A DNA stretch of 64,000 nt from Mesorhizobium qingshengii (GCF_027563465.1 NZ_JAPFQA010000001.1:186001-250000), one strand, 5' to 3'; shown: positions 52,164 to 61,585, counted from the stretch's first letter. Numbers and translations are program-made. Notes: generated by a model from the sequence alone, not told the origin.

Positions 52164-53855
52164 ATGCAATTCGACTACATCATCGTTGGTGGCGGCTCGG
52201 CCGGAGCCGTGCTTGCCAGCCGTCTTTCGGAAAGCGGCACCAGGCAGGTCGCGCTTTTCGAAGCCGGGCCCGATACGCCTCCGGACGATGTGCCGGAGGT
52301 GATCGCGGACAGCTACCCCGGCCTTTCCTATTTCGACCCGAAATACCACTGGACGGAGCTGCGGGTCTTCAACCGTTCGCCGAAGCAGAACGCGCAAGTG
52401 GTCAAGACCGCCAAGCTCGAACAGGCCAAGGTGATGGGCGGCGGCTCCAGCATCAACGGCCAGTTCGCGGTGCGCGGCCTGCCGCACGACTATGACGAAT
52501 GGGAGGGTCTCGGCCTTACCGGATGGGGATGGGAAGGCATGCTGCCCTACCTCAAGAAGCTCGAGCGCGACCTCGACTTCGACGGCGATCTCCACAACAA
52601 GACCGGCCGTATTCCCATCCGGCGGGTCTTTCCGCAGGACTGGGCCGGTTTCACCAGATCCGTCCTCAAGGCGACGGAAGGCGAGTACCCTTACCGGCCG
52701 GATTACAATGCCAGCTTCGAGGACGGCTCGTTCCCGCTTCCCTTGTCGAACGAGAACGACCGCCGCGTGTCGACGGCCATCGGCTATCTCGACAGCGAGG
52801 CGCGCGCCCGCAAGAACCTGCAGATCTTCGCCAACGCCTTCGTCGAGAAGCTGGTGACCAAGGGGACGCGCATCACCGGCGTCGAGGTCACGATCGATGG
52901 CCAGAGGAAGACCTACAGCGCCGGCGAGACAATCGTATCAGCCGGCGCCCTGCATTCGCCGGCGATCCTGCTGCGCGCCGGCATCGGTCCGGCCGCGCAG
53001 TTGAAGCGGCTGGGCATCGAGGTCATTGCCGATCGCCCCGGCGTCGGCGAGAACCTGACCGATCATCCACATCTGGCGGTCGGCGCGCATTTCAAGAAAT
53101 CGGCGCGGTTGAAGCCCGGCCAGCGGCGCCACATCTTTCTCGGCGTCAGATACTCCTCGAATTATGCCGACTGCCACTCCGGCGACATGCTGTTGATGCC
53201 CGTCAACCGCGCCGGCTGGCATCCGCTCGGCAAGGCGATGGGCGCCCTCAATGTCTGCGTCAACAAATCCTATTCGCGCGGAACCGTCACCCTGAAGACA
53301 GCGGCCCAGACCGACGAGCCGATCGTCGATCTGAATCTCGCTTCCGACGGCCGCGACCTCATGCGCCTGGTCGACGGCTTCAAGCGCATTTGCCGGATCA
53401 TGGAAACGCCCGACGTCCAGCAGCATGTGAACACCTGGTTCCTGGCCGGCTACAGCGACGAGGCCCGCGCGCTCAGCGTCCGCAAGCCGTGGAACTGGGT
53501 CAAGACGGCATCCGCCGCCTATCTCTTCGACTACGCGCCGTTGTTTCGCGAAACCTTGCTCAGGCGCAAGTTCGGCACCACCGACCGCATCCGCACGATG
53601 CTCGGCAACGAAGATCTGATCGTCGATTGGGTCAAGCAATCCGTCTGGTCCGGCTGGCATGTCTCCGGCACCTGCAAAATGGGCAGCGACAACGATCCGA
53701 TGGCGGTGCTCGACGCCGAGTGCCGCGTGCGTGGCGTGGAGGGGCTGCGGGTCGTCGACGCCTCGATCATGCCGACGATCATCGCCGCCAACACCAACAT
53801 CACGACGATCGCCATCGCTGAAAAAGCGGCGGACCTGATTTTGCATTCCCGATAA
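52164..53855 (+). CDS. GMC-family FAD-dependent oxidoreductase (choline dehydrogenase-like)
   Basis: The 563-residue protein begins MQFDYIIVGGGSAGAVLASR, the FAD site, and has VMGGGSSINGQFAVRGLPHD, the GMC signature 1, and AGALHSPAILLRAGIGPA, signature 2. Near the C-terminus SGWHVSGTCKMGS includes the catalytic His and ASIMPTIIAANTNITTIAIA closes the FAD domain. Such enzymes oxidise alcohols to aldehydes. The neighbouring aldehyde dehydrogenase would complete oxidation to the acid. Substrate is unknown. Confidence 0.92.
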   Translation: MQFDYIIVGGGSAGAVLASRLSESGTRQVALFEAGPDTPPDDVPEVIADSYPGLSYFDPKYHWTELRVFNRSPKQNAQVVKTAKLEQAKVMGGGSSINGQFAVRGLPHDYDEWEGLGLTGWGWEGMLPYLKKLERDLDFDGDLHNKTGRIPIRRVFPQDWAGFTRSVLKATEGEYPYRPDYNASFEDGSFPLPLSNENDRRVSTAIGYLDSEARARKNLQIFANAFVEKLVTKGTRITGVEVTIDGQRKTYSAGETIVSAGALHSPAILLRAGIGPAAQLKRLGIEVIADRPGVGENLTDHPHLAVGAHFKKSARLKPGQRRHIFLGVRYSSNYADCHSGDMLLMPVNRAGWHPLGKAMGALNVCVNKSYSRGTVTLKTAAQTDEPIVDLNLASDGRDLMRLVDGFKRICRIMETPDVQQHVNTWFLAGYSDEARALSVRKPWNWVKTASAAYLFDYAPLFRETLLRRKFGTTDRIRTMLGNEDLIVDWVKQSVWSGWHVSGTCKMGSDNDPMAVLDAECRVRGVEGLRVVDASIMPTIIAANTNITTIAIAEKAADLILHSR

Positions 53856-53875
53856 TCGAAAAGGACATCAAGGCT

Positions 53876-54658
53876 ATGCGCAAGAACAAGGTGAAGGACA
53901 TCTGGGCCGCCGGCGGCGAAGTGGTGACGGGCTGGCTCAGCATTCCCTCGTCGATCTCGGCGGAACTGATGGCCCAGCAGGGCTGGGACGCGCTCACCAT
54001 CGATCTCCAGCATGGCGCGACCGACTATGTCGACGCGGTGCCGATGCTGCAGGCGATCTCGACCACGGACACGACGCCGATGGTGCGCGTGCCGTGGAAC
54101 GATCCGGCGATCATCGGCAAGGTGCTCGATGCCGGCGCCTATGGCGTGATTTGCCCAATGGTCAACACCGCCGAGGAAGCGGACGCCTTCGTCAAGGCAT
54201 GCCGCTATTTCCCCAAGGGCGGCCGCAGCGTCGGTCCGCTGCGCGCTTCGCTCTATGCCGGCGCGGACTATTTCCAGCACGCCAACGACACCATCATCAC
54301 CATGGCGATGATCGAGAGCGAGCAGGCGGTCAAGAACCTGGAAGATATCCTGAAGACCCCCAATCTCGACGCCATCTTCGTCGGTCCGTCGGATCTTGCG
54401 GTGACCATGGGCGAGGCGCCGGGCTTCGATCCGCGCTATCCGGCCGTCTACGAGGCGATCGAATACATCGCCGCCAAATGCAAGGAAGCCGGCGTCATTC
54501 CGGGCATCCATTGCGGCTCGGTCGCCTATGGCGTGGATATGCGCAGGATAGGCTATCGCTTCATGGCCTATCTCTCCGACTTCCGCATGCTGCAGCAGAT
54601 GGTGTCGCGTTCACTGCCGGCCTTCCGCGCCGGCACGCCGAGCGCGATCGCACCCTGA
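53876..54658 (+). CDS. HpcH/HpaI aldolase family protein
   Basis: The 260-residue protein begins MRKNKVKDIWAAGGEVVTGW and has ALTIDLQHGATDYVDAVPML, where the family usually shows DxEH, then MVRVPWNDPAIIGKVLDAGA with the catalytic Arg, IITMAMIESEQAVKNL with the metal-binding Glu, and IFVGPSDLAVTMG with the metal-binding Asp. Class II aldolases of this family split 4-hydroxy-2-oxo acids into pyruvate and an aldehyde. In a hydroxyproline-like pathway, 4-hydroxy-2-oxoglutarate would be a possible substrate; this is inference. Confidence 0.88.
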   Translation: MRKNKVKDIWAAGGEVVTGWLSIPSSISAELMAQQGWDALTIDLQHGATDYVDAVPMLQAISTTDTTPMVRVPWNDPAIIGKVLDAGAYGVICPMVNTAEEADAFVKACRYFPKGGRSVGPLRASLYAGADYFQHANDTIITMAMIESEQAVKNLEDILKTPNLDAIFVGPSDLAVTMGEAPGFDPRYPAVYEAIEYIAAKCKEAGVIPGIHCGSVAYGVDMRRIGYRFMAYLSDFRMLQQMVSRSLPAFRAGTPSAIAP

Positions 54659-54683
54659 TCGACATAAATCCGGATCGATTGTC

Positions 54684-55949
54684 ATGTCATCGACAAGCAC
54701 GCCGCGCGGCAAGGTGACGGTCATCGGCGCCGGCATCATCGGCGTCTGCACCGCGAATTACCTGCTCGAACAGGGTTTTGCCGTCGAGGTGGTCGATCAC
54801 GCCCTACCGGGCTCGGAGGAGCAATGCTCCTTCGGCAATGCCGGCGGCATCTGTCCGGGATCCTGCATCCCGAACTCGATGCCGGGCGTGCTCGGCAACG
54901 TGCCGAAATGGCTGATGGATCCGGAAGGGCCGTTGATCGTGCGGCTGGCCTATCTCCCGCACGCACTGCCCTGGCTGCTGCGCTTCCTGGGTGCCAGCCG
55001 CAAATCCCGTGTCGAGGAGATATCGTCGGCGATGCGCTCGCTGCACCGCTATACATTCGAGTGCTACGAGCCGCTGATCAAGGCCGCCGGCTGCGAGGAT
55101 CTGCTGCAGAAACGCGGCCAGCTTTTCGTCCACGAGACGGCGGACGGGCCGTCCAGGGGCGCCTATGGCCTCGGGCTTCGGCGCGAGCATGGCGTCAAGG
55201 TGGACATCCTCGATGCCGACGAAATCCGGCAGCTCGAACCTGCCCTGGCGCCGATCTTCAAGAGCGCTGTCTATCTGCCCGAACAGGGGCAATGTCCCAA
55301 TCCCGGCCGTCTTGTTGCAAAGCTCGCCGAACATGCGGCGCGTCAGGGCGCCCGCTTTATCAGGGCAAAAGTGCTCGGCTTCGACATGGCCGCCAACGGT
55401 CCGTCGGCGCTGCGGCTTGAAGGCGGCGGCCACCTACCGGTCGAGACGGTGGTGCTTTGCGCCGGCGCCTGGTCGGGCGACCTTGCCCGCAAGCTCGGCG
55501 ACCGCATTCCGCTGGAGAGCGAGCGCGGCTACCACATCATGGTCAAGGGCGCCGATACGGGCCTGCGCATCCAGACCATCTCGGCAGACCGTAAGTTCGT
55601 CGCCTCGCCGATGGAGGACGGTTTGCGGATCGCCGGCAATGTCGAATTCGCCGGCCTGCGAGCGCCGGCAAACATGCACCGGGCGGATGTTCTTCTCAAA
55701 CAGGCGCGGCCGATGTTCAGGAAATTGGAGGTTGGCGAAGTCACGCGCTGGATGGGGCATCGTCCCGGTACGCCCGACAGCATTCCGGTCATCGACCGGG
55801 CGTCGCGGGCCAGGAACGTCATCTACGCCTTTGGCCACGGCCATCAGGGGCTGATCGGCGGCGCCGTCACCGGCAAGATCGTGTCGCAGCTTGCCGCCGG
55901 TTTGCCGCCAGCGATCGATCTCACGCCGTTCCGGGCTGATAGGTTCTGA
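54684..55949 (+). CDS. FAD-dependent D-amino-acid dehydrogenase-like oxidoreductase (DadA type)
   Basis: The 421-residue protein starts with VTVIGAGIIGVCTANYLLEQ, the FAD Rossmann motif, then CSFGNAGGICPGSCIPNSMP and WMGHRPGTPDSIPVIDR near the C-terminus with YAFGHGHQGLIGGAVTGKI. This is the DadA pattern, and similar enzymes include cis-4-hydroxy-D-proline dehydrogenase. With the epimerase at 47110 it could turn a D-imino acid into a pyrroline carboxylate. No dihydrodipicolinate-synthase-like deaminase for the usual next step is present in the window. Confidence 0.88.
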   Translation: MSSTSTPRGKVTVIGAGIIGVCTANYLLEQGFAVEVVDHALPGSEEQCSFGNAGGICPGSCIPNSMPGVLGNVPKWLMDPEGPLIVRLAYLPHALPWLLRFLGASRKSRVEEISSAMRSLHRYTFECYEPLIKAAGCEDLLQKRGQLFVHETADGPSRGAYGLGLRREHGVKVDILDADEIRQLEPALAPIFKSAVYLPEQGQCPNPGRLVAKLAEHAARQGARFIRAKVLGFDMAANGPSALRLEGGGHLPVETVVLCAGAWSGDLARKLGDRIPLESERGYHIMVKGADTGLRIQTISADRKFVASPMEDGLRIAGNVEFAGLRAPANMHRADVLLKQARPMFRKLEVGEVTRWMGHRPGTPDSIPVIDRASRARNVIYAFGHGHQGLIGGAVTGKIVSQLAAGLPPAIDLTPFRADRF

Positions 55950-56007
55950 TTGTTCAGAGCGCGCTGCTGTGCCAGCAGGCCTTTCCGTTCTTGCATGGGG
56001 AAACGAC

Positions 56008-57447
56008 GTGACCGCAAACACCAATACACAGGCCGTGGAGCCAATCGATTCGCAGCGCGCCTACACGGTGCTGATCTGCGATCTGGTCGGCCTGCGCTTC
56101 GGCCCCGACGGCAAGCCTGACCCGAGCGAAGTGCGCGCCCATATCGAAGCCAGGGGCGGCCGCTTTCACGCGACGGCGCTTGGCGACAAGGCAGGCCTCG
56201 AACAGGGCAGGGTGCATTTCTTCTACCAGCCGGACCTCAGCACCCGGGAAGAGCTCATCGATGCCGCCGGCGATGGACGCTATGACGCCGTCATCGCCGC
56301 CGCTACGTTCCTGCCCGCCGAAACCGTCTTTCCGCTGGCCGGCGTGCGGATCGGTGCCGGCACCGGCAATATGGGCTCGCGCTCCTGGGGTGGCGGCAGT
56401 GGCGAGGGCGGCACCGCGGTGCTGATGAACACGCCCGGCATCAACAGCCGCGCCACCGCGCAGATGGTGATGAAGGCCATCCTCAAAGTGCTGCCGGATC
56501 TCCCGGTCGACTTGCTTCACGACCGGGTGGCGCGCGGCGCCTTCGATACCGGCAGGGAACTGCGCGATTTTCCGACCGAGAAGCTGGAAGGCAAGACGAT
56601 CGCGATCATCGGCTACGGTAACATCGGCCGCGAGGTGGCCAAGCTTGCCCGCGCGTTTGGCATGCGCGTGGTGATCCACGCACGCCCGCGGCACCGGGAC
56701 TGGATAGAAGCCGAGGGCTTTGCCTATGCGGCAGACCTTGGCGACGCTGCTGAAAGCGCAGATGTGCTGAGTGTCCATGTCGGTCTGGGCAAGCAGGACG
56801 CGCAGACCGGGCGCTATGCCAATGCCGGGTTCATCGGCGCGGATATCCTGTCACGCATGAGCAAGGGCGCGGTGCTGATCAACTACGATCGCGGCGAGCT
56901 TGTCGATGTTGCGGCCCTTGGCGACGCCCTGGACAGAGGTCAGGTGCGCCATGCCGCGATCGATGCCGATCTGTTCAGGGATGCCTCGACCGGCAACCTT
57001 TCCGGTCCAATGCTGCCTTATCTGGATCTCGTCGAAAAGCATGGCGCCAGGCTTGAACTCCTGCCGCATGCTGCCGCCGATACGGACCATCCTTCGCGCG
57101 TCGCCGGCGCCAGGCAGGCCGTCGACCAGATATTCGACGTCATCTGCCGCAAATCGGTGACCAACGCCAAAGGCACCGTCCCGGAAGGGTATCTTTCGCT
57201 GGGGGCGACCACGCCTCCCGGCATCGGACCGGTGACGGCACGCGACCTCAGGAAATTGACCGCCGACGAGTGCGCCGAATTGGCTGATCTGTGTGAACGG
57301 CAAGCCCGGCTATGGAAGACCCTTTCAATCGCGCTGCCGGATGAGCGCGGCAAGGTCATCGCCGAACAAGGCGAGGAGCTTGTCCGGTTGGTAAATGGCT
57401 TTTGCATTTTGGCCGAGAGCCTAAATCTCAGAGGCCCCTACCAATAG
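56008..57447 (+). CDS. D-isomer-specific 2-hydroxyacid dehydrogenase family protein with long C-terminal extension
   Basis: A GTG start at 56008 gives 479 residues. The NAD site is IAIIGYGNIGREVAKLARAF, the catalytic Arg lies in VLINYDRGELVDVAALGDAL, an acidic residue in AIDADLF and the His in LELLPHAAADTDHPSRVA. The N-terminal part has GTGNMGSRSWGGGSGEGG, a glycine-rich stretch not usual for the family. About 95 residues follow the catalytic core (from VDQIFDVICRK), also atypical in length. It probably interconverts a 2-oxo and a 2-hydroxy acid and closes the operon. Confidence 0.82.
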   Translation: MTANTNTQAVEPIDSQRAYTVLICDLVGLRFGPDGKPDPSEVRAHIEARGGRFHATALGDKAGLEQGRVHFFYQPDLSTREELIDAAGDGRYDAVIAAATFLPAETVFPLAGVRIGAGTGNMGSRSWGGGSGEGGTAVLMNTPGINSRATAQMVMKAILKVLPDLPVDLLHDRVARGAFDTGRELRDFPTEKLEGKTIAIIGYGNIGREVAKLARAFGMRVVIHARPRHRDWIEAEGFAYAADLGDAAESADVLSVHVGLGKQDAQTGRYANAGFIGADILSRMSKGAVLINYDRGELVDVAALGDALDRGQVRHAAIDADLFRDASTGNLSGPMLPYLDLVEKHGARLELLPHAAADTDHPSRVAGARQAVDQIFDVICRKSVTNAKGTVPEGYLSLGATTPPGIGPVTARDLRKLTADECAELADLCERQARLWKTLSIALPDERGKVIAEQGEELVRLVNGFCILAESLNLRGPYQ

Positions 57448-57610
57448 GGTCGAGCTGCCCCGGTTCGGAGGTGGACAGGTGCCGGCAAGCCTCGCTTCCC
57501 GCCGATACCCAAGCCCTCGATCCTGCGCGCCTCGGGGTTGCCGCAGTCACAGCCGATGCCGTAGACACACCGCTCGTGAATGGCGTTTTGAAACGGCGGA
57601 GAAGAAGCAT

Positions 57611-58474
57611 ATGCCAGACCGGATGAAGATCATCTCTGCAGCCAAGTCGCACGGCGGCGTACAGGGCGTCTATTCCCACGCTTCGGATGCCTGCGCCTGC
57701 GACATGACGTTTGCCGTTTTCGTGCCGCCGCAGGCCGGTGAAACGCCTTGCCCGGTGGTGTGGTACCTCTCTGGCCTCACGTGCACCCATGCGAATGTGA
57801 TGGACAAGGGCGAGTACAGGCGGATGGCCGCGGAGCTTGGCCTGATCGTCGTCTGTCCCGACACCAGTCCGCGTGGCGCCGACATTCCTGACGAGAAGGA
57901 CAATTGGCAGTTCGGCAGCGGCGCCGGCTTCTACGTCGATGCGACGCAGGAGCCTTATGCGAAGAACTATCGCATGTATTCCTACATCACCGAGGAATTG
58001 CCGGCCCTGATCGCACAGGAATTTCCGGCCGATATGGCGAGTCAGGCAATCTTTGGCCACTCGATGGGTGGCCACGGCGCGCTGACGATTGCGCTGAAAA
58101 ATCCCGGCCGGTTCAAAAGCTGCTCGGCGTTTGCGCCGATCGTGCAGCCAGGCACCGCCGGTTGGTCGAGGCCGGCCTTCGAGAAGTATCTGGGCAATGA
58201 CGAGGCCTCATGGCGGAGCCACGACACCACCTCGCTTGTCGAGGACGGACATCGTTTCCCGGAGCTTCTTGTTGACCAGGGCACCTCGGACGGATTCCTC
58301 AACGATGGGCTGAGGCCCTGGCTTCTGGAAGCGGCCTGCGCCAAGGCCGGCATCCCGTTGAATCTGAGGATGCAAGAGGGCTACGATCACTCGTACTTCT
58401 TCATTTCGACCTTCATGGACGACCATCTGAAATGGCACGCCAAAAGATTGTCTGATCCAAAAGCCGGCGCATAA
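57611..58474 (+). CDS. fghA: S-formylglutathione hydrolase
   Basis: The 287-residue protein starts MPDRMKIISAAKSHGGVQGV and has PVVWYLSGLTCTHANVMDKG, the oxyanion-side motif SGLTC, then IFGHSMGGHGALTIALKNPG with catalytic Ser151, and GYDHSYFFISTFMDDHL with the catalytic His. It is an esterase-D-type enzyme that hydrolyses S-formylglutathione to formate in glutathione-dependent formaldehyde oxidation. It stands 163 bp after the preceding operon; no alcohol dehydrogenase class III gene is adjacent. A link to a demethylation reaction in the upstream pathway is possible but unproven. Confidence 0.94.
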   Translation: MPDRMKIISAAKSHGGVQGVYSHASDACACDMTFAVFVPPQAGETPCPVVWYLSGLTCTHANVMDKGEYRRMAAELGLIVVCPDTSPRGADIPDEKDNWQFGSGAGFYVDATQEPYAKNYRMYSYITEELPALIAQEFPADMASQAIFGHSMGGHGALTIALKNPGRFKSCSAFAPIVQPGTAGWSRPAFEKYLGNDEASWRSHDTTSLVEDGHRFPELLVDQGTSDGFLNDGLRPWLLEAACAKAGIPLNLRMQEGYDHSYFFISTFMDDHLKWHAKRLSDPKAGA

Positions 58475-58606
58475 GGCCTTTTGCCATCCCGGCGGGCTGA
58501 TTGCCTTCCGCGACGGACGCCGGCGAATGCAAGACTGAAATACGACTGCGGCATCGAGACCTTCTGGCCGCCTGCCGACGGCGCGACGGCGCAGGTGACG
58601 ATGGCT

Positions 58607-59059
58607 TCAGCTCTGCGCCGGCCTGCGCTCAACAATGTAGATGTGGTCGGCCGCCAGCACCACTTCGCCGCGCTGGTTGATCACCTCGCAGCGCTCGATC
58701 ACGCGTCCGGAATCTGGCCGCTTGGGATCGTCTTCCTTGGCCGCGATGGTGGTGCGCGTGCGGATCGTGTCGCCGATGAACACCGGCTTGATGAAGCGCA
58801 GCCGGTCGTAGCCATAGGAAAAGGCGACGGGATTGACGACGCTTGCCGTCAGGCCGACGCCGACCGAGAACACCAGCGTGCCGTGGGCGATGCGCTGGCC
58901 GAACGGTGTCGTCTTCATGAACTCGGCGTCCATGTGATGCGGGAAGAAATCGCCGGTGTGGCCGGCATGGACGATGAAGTCCGTCTCGGTGATGGTGCGG
59001 CCGCTGGTGAGGCGTGACGCGCCGATCTCGTAGTCCTCGAAATACTGGATCTGTTCCAT
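58607..59059 (-). CDS. MaoC-like hydratase/dehydratase
   Basis: From the ATG at 59059 the 150-residue product starts [20 protein letters not shown]. The hot-dog fold with [19 protein letters not shown], where Asp and His form the catalytic pair, and [18 protein letters not shown] are typical of MaoC/R-hydratases. In sugar catabolic operons such genes accompany enzymes that dehydrate or rehydrate acids or CoA esters. The ATG shares a base with the stop codon of the dehydrogenase gene upstream (TGATG), so it is translated as the last gene of the operon. Confidence 0.9.
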   Translation of the reverse strand: MEQIQYFEDYEIGASRLTSGRTITETDFIVHAGHTGDFFPHHMDAEFMKTTPFGQRIAHGTLVFSVGVGLTASVVNPVAFSYGYDRLRFIKPVFIGDTIRTRTTIAAKEDDPKRPDSGRVIERCEVINQRGEVVLAADHIYIVERRPAQS

Positions 59060-60135
59060 CAGGGTCTTTCCGCGATCGGTGTCGCCGGTGCCGCGCTCGA
59101 CTGATAGGCCGCCTCGACCAGCGCCATCGTGCTCCAGGCATCCTCGACCGGGCTGATCAACGTTGCGTCTTCTCCGGCCGCGAAGCGCTGGACATTGGCC
59201 ATGCGGCCGACGAAGGCGTCGGGGAACCACTCGCCGGCCAACGGCACCGCCACCCAGTCCGCCCCGCCCTTCGGGTAGATTTCCAGAACATCCGGTTCGC
59301 CGCGCGGATAGTCCAGATTGAGGCCGAGCTTGAGATAGGCTGCTCCCTCGGTGCCGCAGATGCGGAACTCGCAGGCCTGGTGCCGGCGGCCGAATTTGTG
59401 GTCGTGATTGATCGACAGAGCGCAGCGCACGGTGTCGCCATAGTCGAGAATGGCGCTGGTGCGCGTCTGCGCCACCGCATGGTTGGGATGGCCAAGCGTC
59501 TTGGCGTGGACACCTTGCGGGTCGCCGAGCAACTGCCGGATCAGGTCAAGATAGTGGATCGAATGCATGGCGATCTCGACGCGCGGCGCCTTGAGCAGGA
59601 ACTCCCACAGCTCCCAAGGTGTCGCCACCGCCAGCCAGGCGTCGAAGTCGACGACCTTGCCGAGCCAGCCCTTGGCGATCGCGTCCTTGAGCGCCAGCAT
59701 CATCGGCGCGAAACGCAACTGGAAGTTCACCGCCGCGTGGAGCTTCTTGGCGCGGCAGATCTCGAGGATCGTGGTTGCCTCGGCAAGGTTGCTGCCCATC
59801 GGCTTCTGGATCAGCGCCACGGCGCCGTCTGGCAAGGATTTCAGCACATCGGCATGGCGGGAGGGCGGCGTGGCGAGGTCGAAGATCGCGCCCCCGACGG
59901 CGGCGGCTTCCTCGGCCGAGCGAAAGGCGGTCACGCCCCATTGATCCGCCAGCCTTGCGGCCCTGGCATGATCGGGATCGTAAAGCCCGCCTACCGGAAA
60001 GCCGGCCTTCCGGTAGGCGGGGAAATGCGCGTCGCCGACGATCGATCCGGCACCGAAGGTGACGATCGGCCGGGGCTTCGAAGGCTTGGGCCAGGTCTGA
60101 ACGAGTGAGGCAGGGTCGAAACCGCCTTCAGTCAT
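59059..60135 (-). CDS. Gfo/Idh/MocA family oxidoreductase
   Basis: From the ATG at 60135 the 358-residue product begins [20 protein letters not shown] and has the nucleotide site [20 protein letters not shown]. The usual EKP catalytic motif reads QKP here ([15 protein letters not shown]), so the Glu is replaced by Gln; Lys is retained. Next comes [15 protein letters not shown], and [20 protein letters not shown] includes the conserved His region. It probably oxidises a sugar or inositol with NAD(P). The nucleotide sequence for [12 protein letters not shown] forms a strong hairpin. It overlaps the mutarotase gene by eight bases. Confidence 0.88.
   Translation of the reverse strand: MTEGGFDPASLVQTWPKPSKPRPIVTFGAGSIVGDAHFPAYRKAGFPVGGLYDPDHARAARLADQWGVTAFRSAEEAAAVGGAIFDLATPPSRHADVLKSLPDGAVALIQKPMGSNLAEATTILEICRAKKLHAAVNFQLRFAPMMLALKDAIAKGWLGKVVDFDAWLAVATPWELWEFLLKAPRVEIAMHSIHYLDLIRQLLGDPQGVHAKTLGHPNHAVAQTRTSAILDYGDTVRCALSINHDHKFGRRHQACEFRICGTEGAAYLKLGLNLDYPRGEPDVLEIYPKGGADWVAVPLAGEWFPDAFVGRMANVQRFAAGEDATLISPVEDAWSTMALVEAAYQSSAAPATPIAERP
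59986..60021. repeat. 14-bp perfect inverted repeat inside the Gfo/Idh/MocA gene
   Basis: CCCGCCTACCGGAA and TTCCGGTAGGCGGG flank an eight-base loop near codons 40-50. It could form a stable mRNA hairpin on either strand. It lies within coding sequence and encodes conserved-looking residues, so it may simply be a chance result of codon choice. Confidence 0.6.
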
Positions 60136-60457
60136 GATGGAAGACCTCGTCCATCGCTGCCCACCATTCGCCATCCTTGCGCGTCGCCAGCGGTTCCTGG
60201 CAAGGCATGCAGACCGCCCACCATTCCTGGGTCCTGGGATCGGCCGCCATCCTGGCCATGTCGGCCTCGTAGTCGGTGCCATGGTATTCGAAAGTGCTGA
60301 ACAGCAGGTTCTCCGGGCGCTTCAGGTAGATCGAGTAATTCCTGATGTTGCAGGCCGAAATCATGGCCAGCACGTCGGGCCAGACAGCGGCATGAAGGTG
60401 GACGTACTCCTCGACCTTTTCCGGCTTCAGCCCCAGAACCATCCCCATCCGCTGCAT
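60128..60457 (-). CDS. L-rhamnose/L-fucose mutarotase family protein (RhaM-like)
   Basis: The 109-residue protein begins MQRMGMVLGLKPEKVEEYVH and has LHAAVWPDVLAMISACNIRN with the catalytic His, NYSIYLKRPENLLFSTFEYH and TQEWWAVCMPCQEPLATRKD. These blocks are those of RhaM-type mutarotases, which speed interconversion of sugar anomers before oxidation or kinase steps. The presence here suggests that the operon substrate is a 6-deoxy or similar aldose. It lies between the enolase-type dehydratase gene (10 bp away) and the dehydrogenase gene (8-bp overlap). Confidence 0.92.
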   Translation of the reverse strand: MQRMGMVLGLKPEKVEEYVHLHAAVWPDVLAMISACNIRNYSIYLKRPENLLFSTFEYHGTDYEADMARMAADPRTQEWWAVCMPCQEPLATRKDGEWWAAMDEVFHHD

Positions 60458-60467
60458 GCCAGTCTCC

Positions 60468-61580
60468 CTATTTCGAGATCGTCGTGGTGAACTCGGCGAT
60501 GCTCATGGCCTTGACCGCGTCCCAGTCCCAGTCGATGCCGATGCCCGGTTCGTCGGGCGCCAGCGCCTGGCCATCCTCGATGCGCATGTGCTTGCCGGTC
60601 AACTGGTCGAGTTGCGGAATGTACTCGACATATCTGCCGTTCTGAACAGCACAGGTCAGGCTGACATGCAGTTCCATTAGGAAATGCGGGCAGACCGGAA
60701 TGTCGAACGCCTCCGCCGCATGGGCAATCTTGAGCCAGGGCGTGATGCCGCCGATGCGGCCGACATCGACCTGGACGATCGAGCAGGCGCCTTTCTGCAT
60801 GTATTCGCGGAAATGGCGGATGGAATAGAGCGACTCGCCGATGGCGATCGGCGTTGGCGTCGAATTCGACAATCGCACATGCCCATCGATATCGTCGGCC
60901 GGCAGCGGCTCCTCGATCCAGGCGAGGTCGAGTTCGCGCAGCCTTGCCGCGCGCCGGATCGCCTCGTCGACCGAGAATCCCTGATTGGCGTCGGTCATGA
61001 TCTCGTAGCCGTCGCCGACCGCCTTGCGCACCGCCGACAGGCGCGCGAGATCCTCCGCGCCATGCGGCTTGCCGATCTTCACTTTCGAGCCGCGAAAGCC
61101 CTTGGCCTTGGCGGCCAGCGCGTCGTCGACCAGGGCTTGTGTCTCGATGTGCAGCCAGCCGCCTTCGGTCGTATAGAGCGGGCAGCGGTCCCTGGCGCCG
61201 CCGGCCAGCTTCCACAGCGGCAGGCTCTGTTTCTTCGCCCGCAGGTCCCACAGCGCTGTGTCGATCGCAGCGATCGCGATTGCGGTGATCGCGCCGATCG
61301 TGGTGGCATGCGTGGCGAATTCGAGATCGTGCCAGATCGCCTCGATCATGTCGGGGTCGCGGCCGATCAGGCGCGGCGCAAGATGGTCGGACAAGAGCCG
61401 CATCACCGACGAGCCGCCGGTGCCGATCGTGTAGCTGTAGCCGGTGCCGACCGCGCCGTCGGAATCCGTGATCGTCACAACAGGCGTTTCCTGGCTGACG
61501 AAACTCTGGATCGCATCGGTGCGCTTGACCTTGGGCACAAGGTCCACCATCCGCAGTTCGACTTTCTCGATTCTAGCCAT
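60468..61580 (-). CDS. Enolase superfamily sugar-acid dehydratase (mandelate racemase/muconate lactonizing type)
   Basis: The 370-residue protein starts MARIEKVELRMVDLVPKVKR and has the KxK general base motif GSKVKIGKPHG, metal ligands in IMTDANQGFS (Asp), WIEEPLPADD (Glu) and IAIGESLYS (Glu), and a His in CPHFLMELHVSL. The set matches the MR subgroup of enolases that dehydrate aldonates or racemise hydroxyacids. It is of normal length for the family. Mechanistically it would act after the sugar has been oxidised to the acid; no lactonase is visible in the part of the operon within the window. Confidence 0.88.
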   Translation of the reverse strand: MARIEKVELRMVDLVPKVKRTDAIQSFVSQETPVVTITDSDGAVGTGYSYTIGTGGSSVMRLLSDHLAPRLIGRDPDMIEAIWHDLEFATHATTIGAITAIAIAAIDTALWDLRAKKQSLPLWKLAGGARDRCPLYTTEGGWLHIETQALVDDALAAKAKGFRGSKVKIGKPHGAEDLARLSAVRKAVGDGYEIMTDANQGFSVDEAIRRAARLRELDLAWIEEPLPADDIDGHVRLSNSTPTPIAIGESLYSIRHFREYMQKGACSIVQVDVGRIGGITPWLKIAHAAEAFDIPVCPHFLMELHVSLTCAVQNGRYVEYIPQLDQLTGKHMRIEDGQALAPDEPGIGIDWDWDAVKAMSIAEFTTTISK

Positions 61581-61585
61581 GTCGG

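Noticed and set aside
50667-52595. A 642-codon minus-strand open frame
   Set aside because: It is antisense to the aldehyde dehydrogenase and the start of the GMC oxidoreductase, both with clear catalytic motifs; the antisense product is rich in Arg, His and Asp with no family pattern, as expected from high-GC codon bias.
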